Below, piece by piece: positions 58,190-64,000 of a stretch of DNA of 64,000 bases. The notes below the pieces were generated by a model. The model made no database searches and was not told where the DNA came from. It was given only the letters and a program-made list of their open reading frames with translations. Source of the stretch: Spirochaetales bacterium (GTDB lineage: Bacteria; Spirochaetota; Spirochaetia; SZUA-6; JAFGRV01); the NCBI GenBank assembly GCA_016930085.1, contig JAFGHO010000057.1, positions 67,233 to 131,232 on the forward strand. The letters are read 5' to 3'. A program made the translations under genes and the position numbers. Positions within the stretch are counted from its first letter, which is position 1. The number at the start of each line of letters is the position of its first letter.

Positions 58190-60994
58190 GTGTTTTTAAA
58201 ATCAATAGAAATTTTCGGATTCAAGTCTTTCCCTGAAAAAATAAAACTCAATTTTCCCAGGGGTATTTCCGCCCTCATCGGCCCGAACGGGTGCGGCAAG
58301 AGTAATGTTGTGGATTCGCTTAAATGGGTCTTCGGCGAGCAATCGACAAAAACCCTCAGGGCATCCCGGATGGAAGATATTATTTTCAATGGGACGGAAA
58401 CGAGAAAAGCCCTTAATGTCGCTGAAGTTGAGGTAACGATGGTTAATGAGAGCGGGCTGCTCCCCCTCGATTTGCCGGAAATTTCGATCAGGAGAAGACT
58501 TTTCAGGTCGGGAGAGAGCGAATACTACGTGAACAACAGACTCGTCAAACTCAAAGAATTGAAGGAACTTTTTTACGATACGGGAATCGGAAAATCGGCG
58601 TATTCCATCATGGAACAGGGAAGAATAGACCAGATTTTATCCAATAAACCGGAAGAAAGGCGATATGTCTTTGAGGAAGCGGCGGGTATTACGAAATACA
58701 AGATACGCGGTCAGGAAGCGGAGCGAAAACTCGAGAAAACGGAGGAAAATATAAGGCAGGCGGAGACGATTCTTCAGGAAGTGAAGCGGAGTTATGATAC
58801 GCTTTCGGTGCAGGCTGGGAAGACGGAAATGTACAGGAAATTGCGTGATGAACAGTTCAATCTCGATATAAAACTTCGGTTGCTCAAACTGCGGTCGCTC
58901 CTTGAGGAACGTGATAATCGAGATAAAAGCCTCGACGAGGAAATCGAAAAACGGCGAAGGTTCCAGGAAGAAATCGACGGACTCAATGCTTCCATGGAAA
59001 AAAGCATCGATCTGGTCAATACGATGGAGTCCAAACTCATCGATCATCAAAAAACAGTCTACGGCCTCAATATCGAAAAGACAAACAAGGAAAGCCAGAT
59101 CAAACTCCTCAAGGACAGAATCTCGGAACTGGAACGGAAAATAGAGTTCGATAAATCACGTGAAGCTGTGTGCAATGAAAAAATTAAGGACCTGAAGGAA
59201 GACGGTGAAAAGAAACGGCACGCCCTTGCGGAACTCGACAAACAGATAAGGGAGATTGAGAAAAACATTGCGGACTTTTCGAGGGATATCGCACATTTTT
59301 CCGAAAAAATACACATTAATGACGAAGAAATCGTTCAGAAGGAAAACGACAATATTCGGGCAGAAAAGGAAATCAAGGTATTGAATAATGCCCTGCGGGA
59401 GATTACGGAAGACATTGTCACACAACTCGATCAGCGCCTCAAAGAAACAGGTTATTCTTTCAGGGAACAGAAAAAATCGGAGGAATCGATTGACGGGATC
59501 ATCAATACCCTTAAAATTCAGCTGGAAGGCAAATCTTCTATTCTTGCCGATGTCGGTTCTTTTGACGAGATAAAAACCGGTGATATCGAGCGGGTACTCA
59601 AAAACACACACGCATTGCTTGAGGACCTTAAGGAAAAGGTGGCACAGCTCGCCGGGTATTTTCAGCAGTATAAGAAAGCGGCACCGTCCTTTATCGACGA
59701 GTTTCTTTCACCCGAAGGCATTATCACAAAAAAGCGTGATATCGATCGAAAACTCACGGCGCTGCACGATACTGTCTCCGGTAATAATAAAAGGGCGCAG
59801 GAAATCAAACTAGAAAACCGGGAAATGGGAAAGAAGATAGAGGAGTACAGGAAAACACTCGAGAATCTCAATATCAACAAGGCGCGGATGCAGACACAGA
59901 AATCGGGATATGAAAATGACATTCAAAGAATACTTCGCGATACGGCTGAACAGGAGCATTTATTAAAGGAAAACCAGCTGGCGGTAAAGGAATCGATTAA
60001 AAGTCTCGAAGTGATAAATGCAACGATCGTTCAACGCGAAACGGAAAAACGGGAGCTTGAACAAAAAGAACAATCGCTGGCACGGGAACTGAAGGATCTC
60101 GAGCAGAATATCAGTAGCAAGAACTCGAACCTCGCGACGAACGAAAAGAAACTCAAAGACAAAATGAATGTCCTTCTATCAATTCAGTCCAGGATTGAAA
60201 AAGTACAGATGAGTGTCGCGGAAATCAATGTCGAGATAAAAAATGTCTATGATAATTTTAACGAGCAATATTCACGTGATCTCGGCGATTATGAATCGCA
60301 GATACATGAAATAACCGGAACCCAGAAAGAGTTACGGGACCTGATTACGAATTGCAGGGATGAAATCAAAAAGTGCGGTCAGGTGAATCTTATGGCACCC
60401 GAAGAGTATCAGGAGGTAAAGGAGCGGTATGATTTTCTCGTAAGCCAGATCGGTGACCTGAAAAAAGCCCGCGAGGACCTGAACAGAATCACCCATGAAA
60501 TCAGGACGGAATCATCGGAACTATTTCTCAATACCTATAACCAGGTGAGAAAGAACTTTCACATGATGTTCAGGCGCCTGTTCGGCGGCGGAAGGGCGGA
60601 ACTCAAACTCACCGACCCCGACAATGTGCTTGAGTCCGGGATCGAAATCATGGTACAGCCGCCCGGAAAAAATCTCGAGAGTATCGAACTGCTTTCCGGT
60701 GGGGAGCGTTCGCTGACCGGTGTATCGCTGCTTTTTGCTACCTATATGGTGAAGCCGTCGCCGTTCTGCATCCTTGATGAAATAGATGCCGCACTCGATG
60801 AGGAAAACGTCAACCGGTTCGTCGGCTTATTACGGGAGTTTTCCAATAAATCCCAGTTTATCATCATCACGCATAATAAAAAAACGATATCGGGTACGGA
60901 GGCGTTGTTCGGAATAACGATGGAAGAAGCCGGCGTTTCAAAAATTATTACCGTCCGGTTGAAAGAAAGTGAAAAACAGGAGACCTACGCATAA
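58190..60994 (+). CDS. smc: SMC chromosome-condensation protein, short form without clear hinge
   Basis: A 934-residue ATPase. Seen: the N-terminal Walker A box GPNGCGKS (31-38), the Q-loop region EQGRIDQILSNKPEERRYVFEEAAGITKYK, two long coiled-coil tracts, and a C-terminal head with the signature LSGGERSL (835-842) and Walker B ILDEIDAALDE. Family members are usually about 1150-1200 residues with a conserved globular hinge. Here the middle (about 420-560) is continuously charged and helical, and I see no hinge glycine motifs. Spirochaete p115-type SMC proteins are also short, from memory. The start is GTG at 58190. Its stop overlaps the next start by one base. Confidence 0.93.
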   Translation: MFLKSIEIFGFKSFPEKIKLNFPRGISALIGPNGCGKSNVVDSLKWVFGEQSTKTLRASRMEDIIFNGTETRKALNVAEVEVTMVNESGLLPLDLPEISIRRRLFRSGESEYYVNNRLVKLKELKELFYDTGIGKSAYSIMEQGRIDQILSNKPEERRYVFEEAAGITKYKIRGQEAERKLEKTEENIRQAETILQEVKRSYDTLSVQAGKTEMYRKLRDEQFNLDIKLRLLKLRSLLEERDNRDKSLDEEIEKRRRFQEEIDGLNASMEKSIDLVNTMESKLIDHQKTVYGLNIEKTNKESQIKLLKDRISELERKIEFDKSREAVCNEKIKDLKEDGEKKRHALAELDKQIREIEKNIADFSRDIAHFSEKIHINDEEIVQKENDNIRAEKEIKVLNNALREITEDIVTQLDQRLKETGYSFREQKKSEESIDGIINTLKIQLEGKSSILADVGSFDEIKTGDIERVLKNTHALLEDLKEKVAQLAGYFQQYKKAAPSFIDEFLSPEGIITKKRDIDRKLTALHDTVSGNNKRAQEIKLENREMGKKIEEYRKTLENLNINKARMQTQKSGYENDIQRILRDTAEQEHLLKENQLAVKESIKSLEVINATIVQRETEKRELEQKEQSLARELKDLEQNISSKNSNLATNEKKLKDKMNVLLSIQSRIEKVQMSVAEINVEIKNVYDNFNEQYSRDLGDYESQIHEITGTQKELRDLITNCRDEIKKCGQVNLMAPEEYQEVKERYDFLVSQIGDLKKAREDLNRITHEIRTESSELFLNTYNQVRKNFHMMFRRLFGGGRAELKLTDPDNVLESGIEIMVQPPGKNLESIELLSGGERSLTGVSLLFATYMVKPSPFCILDEIDAALDEENVNRFVGLLREFSNKSQFIIITHNKKTISGTEALFGITMEEAGVSKIITVRLKESEKQETYA

Positions 60995-61386
60995 TGTTCG
61001 TATCGGTTGAAGATTTTTTCAGGAAATACAAACAAAAGATCATCATCGGGATCATCGGATGTCTGCTGCTTTCCTTTTTTGTTCCTTTTACAATCGCGTT
61101 GATTGCACGGGCAGGCATGCAGCGGGATATACCGGAAGCGTCAATTGACGCGGCGGCGAATACGGAAGCGGAGAGAAGGCGGTTTTCCATATCGGATTTA
61201 TTCCTGGATGATCGGACCGGTAATGTCTTCAGCGGTCCGTCGTATTCACTTTTGAGGAAGCCACAGGATAGCTGGAACAGGGAACAGGTCGATGCATATT
61301 TCATCCGGCCCGAGACAATACTTATTGAGGTTTTCTCGGAATATAACGATAACTATATTAAGGAGTTCTTTAACACGATCGATTAG
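60994..61386 (+). CDS. Small membrane-anchored protein, unknown
   Basis: A 130-residue protein with a short basic N-terminus, one hydrophobic helix (about 16-39) and a charged C-terminal part (SISDLFLDDRTGNVFSGPSYSLLRK). No family is recognised. It overlaps smc by one base (TAATG), so it is co-translated, and precedes the lipoprotein gene by about 110 bases. Confidence 0.7.
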   Translation: MFVSVEDFFRKYKQKIIIGIIGCLLLSFFVPFTIALIARAGMQRDIPEASIDAAANTEAERRRFSISDLFLDDRTGNVFSGPSYSLLRKPQDSWNREQVDAYFIRPETILIEVFSEYNDNYIKEFFNTID

Positions 61387-61496
61387 CAGGGCCGCTTAAA
61401 CCGGACGTTTTCGTACGCCGGTAAATCGGGTCCGTGATCTTTTTCAGGTACCGTTTATTCACTTCGCAAAAGCATGACGACAAAAGGGAGGGGATT

Positions 61497-62984
61497 ATGC
61501 TTTATCATACCAATGTGAATACAGGTTTTATCTTCATTATATGTTTTCTCATACTTTCATATCTTTTTTCATGTCAGAGCATTAATGCACCGACAAAGAA
61601 TCGGCCGGAATCCAAATTTGTTGCCGGCGGGGAATCTCCCGCATCCGGGGAGACGGGAGATGAATCCATGGCGGATATGGTGCCCCCGGTTGAAGAAGAT
61701 TCGCGTTCTCAATCCGCGGGAGACGGGGAAGACGACCGTAATAACCGTCGCGATGGTGTACGGGAAATCGCCGGGATTGATCGTGAGACGGAGGATGAAA
61801 CGGAGATCGTTTCGGAAGGAGACGTTTATGAATATCAGGGTTTTCCGTCTCAGGATGAGGCCGATGTCACGCTTTCCCTAATGATGCCCGAGATAAGGCT
61901 GAAACCCGTCGAAGATAAGAAAGAATCAACGCCTGAAAAGAAAGAAGTTATTGCCGGGACGGCTGTTGAGAAAAATATAACGAAGAAAGAGACAAAAGCG
62001 GAAAATAACGCGGTAAAAAGGAAAGATGAAAATAAAAAGAAACCCCGTATCAAGCCGGTGGTCGACAAAAAAAACCAAAAAGAGGAATCGGTCGAACCGG
62101 TAAAGGAGATAACGGCCCGGCCCGGTGACGATATCGAGATTTCACTGAATAAAATAGGGTGGATTTTCCACGGTTATGAGAAAAACAGCGATGCAGGTTG
62201 TTTCAAACTCATTTCAAAGCAGACAGGATACGGGGAAACCCTTTTTCTGTTCAGGGCGCTAAAGCCATGCATTATGGTCCTCCGATTTTCGCTGCAGGAC
62301 AATTATTCCGGGATAGAGCAGCAGGAAACCGTACGGGTGCATGTGACTGACGATACGGAAGTGGCGTCCGGAATGAACGATACGTCGGATTTTTATACAC
62401 AGAGCAATCGTGCCGAAGCGTTGTATGAAGCGGGGAAATATGATGCCGCCCTTGAGGAATACCTTTCACGCTATACCGACGGTTCTTCCTTTCTCAATGA
62501 CAGGATCGCCGAACTCTATGCATTGCTGGGTGATGATGAAAAGGCCGCCGGTTACTGGGAAAAAAATATCGATGACGAGCAGGAGTTTGGAGAAAATGCC
62601 GTCAGACAATTATTCCGGATCGCGGTAAAACGGAAAAACGCTTCGGATATTGCGCGGCTGCTTGAGGAAATTTTTCGTTTCAGACCTCTTCCCCCGGTCG
62701 ATCATATGATAACGGCAATGGAAGTTTTTACGAAATCGAATGATGCCGGGGTTGCCGTTGCATCGCTTGAAAAATATCTCGATCAGTATGACGATCAAAC
62801 GGGAAAAGATTATCTTTATTACATGCTGGCGGGTTTTTATGAACGTTCCGGGGCGATGAGGGATTTGAAGTACTCGCGGTATTATTATGAAAAAGTATGT
62901 GATGAGTTTCCCTCAAGTCCGTGGGCACTCCCTGCCGCCGAACGGGTCATGTACCTGAACAGGCATTTTTTCTTTGTTCAATAG
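61497..62984 (+). CDS. Lipoprotein with low-complexity linker and TPR-like repeats
   Basis: A 495-residue lipoprotein started at ATG 61497 after GGGAGGGG (lipobox LFSC, C26). Residues about 30-205 are acidic then Lys-rich low complexity. Residues about 205-310 form a beta domain (RPGDDIEISLNKIGWIF). The C-terminal 180 residues have TPR-like helical pairs (YEAGKYDAALEEYLSRYTDG, YALLGDDEKAAGYWEKN). A role in envelope protein assembly or cell division is plausible from the family type but not shown. A longer upstream frame from 61434 lacks a ribosome site. Confidence 0.75.
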   Translation: MLYHTNVNTGFIFIICFLILSYLFSCQSINAPTKNRPESKFVAGGESPASGETGDESMADMVPPVEEDSRSQSAGDGEDDRNNRRDGVREIAGIDRETEDETEIVSEGDVYEYQGFPSQDEADVTLSLMMPEIRLKPVEDKKESTPEKKEVIAGTAVEKNITKKETKAENNAVKRKDENKKKPRIKPVVDKKNQKEESVEPVKEITARPGDDIEISLNKIGWIFHGYEKNSDAGCFKLISKQTGYGETLFLFRALKPCIMVLRFSLQDNYSGIEQQETVRVHVTDDTEVASGMNDTSDFYTQSNRAEALYEAGKYDAALEEYLSRYTDGSSFLNDRIAELYALLGDDEKAAGYWEKNIDDEQEFGENAVRQLFRIAVKRKNASDIARLLEEIFRFRPLPPVDHMITAMEVFTKSNDAGVAVASLEKYLDQYDDQTGKDYLYYMLAGFYERSGAMRDLKYSRYYYEKVCDEFPSSPWALPAAERVMYLNRHFFFVQ

Positions 62985-63112
62985 GATCGTGAAAAGGATA
63001 CTTTTCATACGTGATGAGGATGAGCGAAAAAACGGCGTGATACGTAAGCCCGCGATATAGATTCACCCCCTCCCGAATGAGTATATTATACCAATAATAT
63101 GGCGGACTCATG

Positions 63113-63141
63113 TTGACACGATGATGTTTTTCGATTATAAA
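63113..63141 (+). promoter_or_regulatory. Sigma-70-type promoter for ffh
   Basis: A perfect TTGACA (63113-63118), a 17-base spacer and TATAAA (63136-63141), with the ffh start at 63205. Confidence 0.72.
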
Positions 63142-63204
63142 GATAAATTCGAACAAGCACATGCATCGCTGGTAATAAAAGGAGTAGACAGGTAAGGGAG
63201 TATC

Positions 63205-64000
63205 ATGATCGAAGGCCTGAGTAAAAAACTCACTGATATTGTGAGACAGATTTCGGGAAAAGCGCATATTTCGGAAGCGAATATAAGGGATGCAATCAAT
63301 GAAATAAAGATAGCCCTGCTTGAAGCGGACGTCAATCTCCGCGTCGTACGGCGGTTTATCAACAGCACGACGGAAGAAGCCCTCGGAGAAACGGTGTTCA
63401 AGACGGTCACTCCCGGCGATCAGTTTATCAAGATCGTCCATGACAAACTAGTAAGCCTTCTGGGTGATCAGAAGCAGGATTTGAAACTGAAGGGCCCGGA
63501 TACCAGGTCCGTTATTCTCCTTCTCGGACTTCAGGGATCGGGGAAGACAACCACTGCCGCGAAACTCGGGGTGTTTTTAAAAAAAAAGGGAAGGAACTGT
63601 TTGCTGGTCGCCGCAGATCTCATCCGGCCGGCCGCCGTCGAACAGTTATCGGTCCTCGGCCGGCAGGCTGGAATAGATGTGTTTCGGGAAGAGAAAAAAA
63701 ATTCCCTTGATGTTGTCAAACACGCCCTGAAACATGCTGAAAAAAATCAGTTTGATACGGTGATCATTGATACGACCGGACGGCTGCAGATCGACGAAAT
63801 GATGATGAAAGAGATCAAGGCGCTGAAACAGTATGCCAAACCGGATGAATTGCTTCTTGTCGCGGACGCCATGACCGGGCAGAACGCTGTCGATATCGCA
63901 AAAGAGTTCGACGGGCAGCTCGATCTATCCGGTGTGATTTTAAGCAAGTTCGATTCGGACACACGGGGCGGGGCCGCTTTTTCCATAAAAAGCATTACCG
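63205..64000 (+). CDS. ffh: Signal recognition particle protein Ffh (partial)
   Basis: The first 265 residues of the SRP GTPase; the gene runs off the window. Seen: the N domain (MIEGLSKKLTDIVRQISGKAHISEANI...ALLEADVN), G1 GLQGSGKTTTAAKL (108-121), G2 DLIRPAAVEQL, G3 DTTGR (usual DTAGR) and SKFDSDTRGGAA as the G4-G5 region. ATG 63205 follows AAGGGAG. The methionine-rich M domain that binds 4.5S RNA is outside the window. Confidence 0.95.
   Translation, partial: MIEGLSKKLTDIVRQISGKAHISEANIRDAINEIKIALLEADVNLRVVRRFINSTTEEALGETVFKTVTPGDQFIKIVHDKLVSLLGDQKQDLKLKGPDTRSVILLLGLQGSGKTTTAAKLGVFLKKKGRNCLLVAADLIRPAAVEQLSVLGRQAGIDVFREEKKNSLDVVKHALKHAEKNQFDTVIIDTTGRLQIDEMMMKEIKALKQYAKPDELLLVADAMTGQNAVDIAKEFDGQLDLSGVILSKFDSDTRGGAAFSIKSIT

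Overview
The window looks like the chromosome of an anaerobic, diderm bacterium, most likely a spirochaete. The assignment rests on a PUR-alpha-type (BpuR-like) nucleic-acid-binding protein, a kinase-less PASTA protein downstream of def-fmt, a short SMC without a recognisable hinge, several lipoproteins, and a type II secretion system that implies an outer membrane. No database search was possible. Family calls come from motifs, gene order and lengths; the taxonomic call is inference.

Layout. 1-16 kb: the 5' part of a membrane-anchored sensor, a MetE/UroD-type methyltransferase, a GT4 glycosyltransferase, an HpcH/HpaI-type aldolase, a secreted protein made of 32 Thr-X-Cys units mostly at seven-residue spacing, two tandem giant membrane proteins each with two GATase1-like (DUF4350-like) modules, a large envelope protein read toward them, a lipoprotein and an HD-GYP protein. 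16-19.4 kb: a multi-PAS hybrid histidine kinase. 19.6-28.5 kb: hypBA on the minus strand, then a plus-strand operon for the membrane arm of an energy-converting [NiFe] hydrogenase (NuoH-like anchor, NuoL-like subunit and a nearly complete Mrp-type set) ending in a HycI-type protease. 28.5-36 kb: an iron-sulfur/thiol-redox gene group behind a promoter with a near-consensus Fur box, followed by a RACo-like corrinoid-protein activator. 36-41.3 kb, minus strand: the peripheral arm of the hydrogenase (NuoB, C, D and I-like) together with a flavin/FeS module resembling sulfhydrogenase beta and gamma subunits and a HycB-like electron carrier. 41.4-53.2 kb, minus strand: tatC, a lipoprotein and a T2SS operon (GspC, M, L, K, J, I, G, F, E, D and prepilin peptidase). 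53.4-64 kb: housekeeping genes (def, fmt, PASTA protein, two convergent tRNA-Gly genes, bpuR-like, rnhB, smc, two envelope genes, ffh).

How it fits together. HypA and HypB insert nickel and HycI trims the large subunit. The peripheral arm has both CxxC pairs for a Ni-Fe site, so it should be a working hydrogenase, coupled to ion translocation by the Mrp-like arm and possibly to NAD(P)H through the flavoprotein module. The redox gene group between the two hydrogenase halves has a different feel: lower GC, very strong Shine-Dalgarno sites and Clostridia-like proteins. It may be an insertion or a co-acquired iron-responsive regulon.

Most notable for novelty are the Cys-heptad protein (4821-5792), the tandem membrane proteins (6032-11279), the split hydrogenase with an attached diaphorase, and the hinge-poor SMC.
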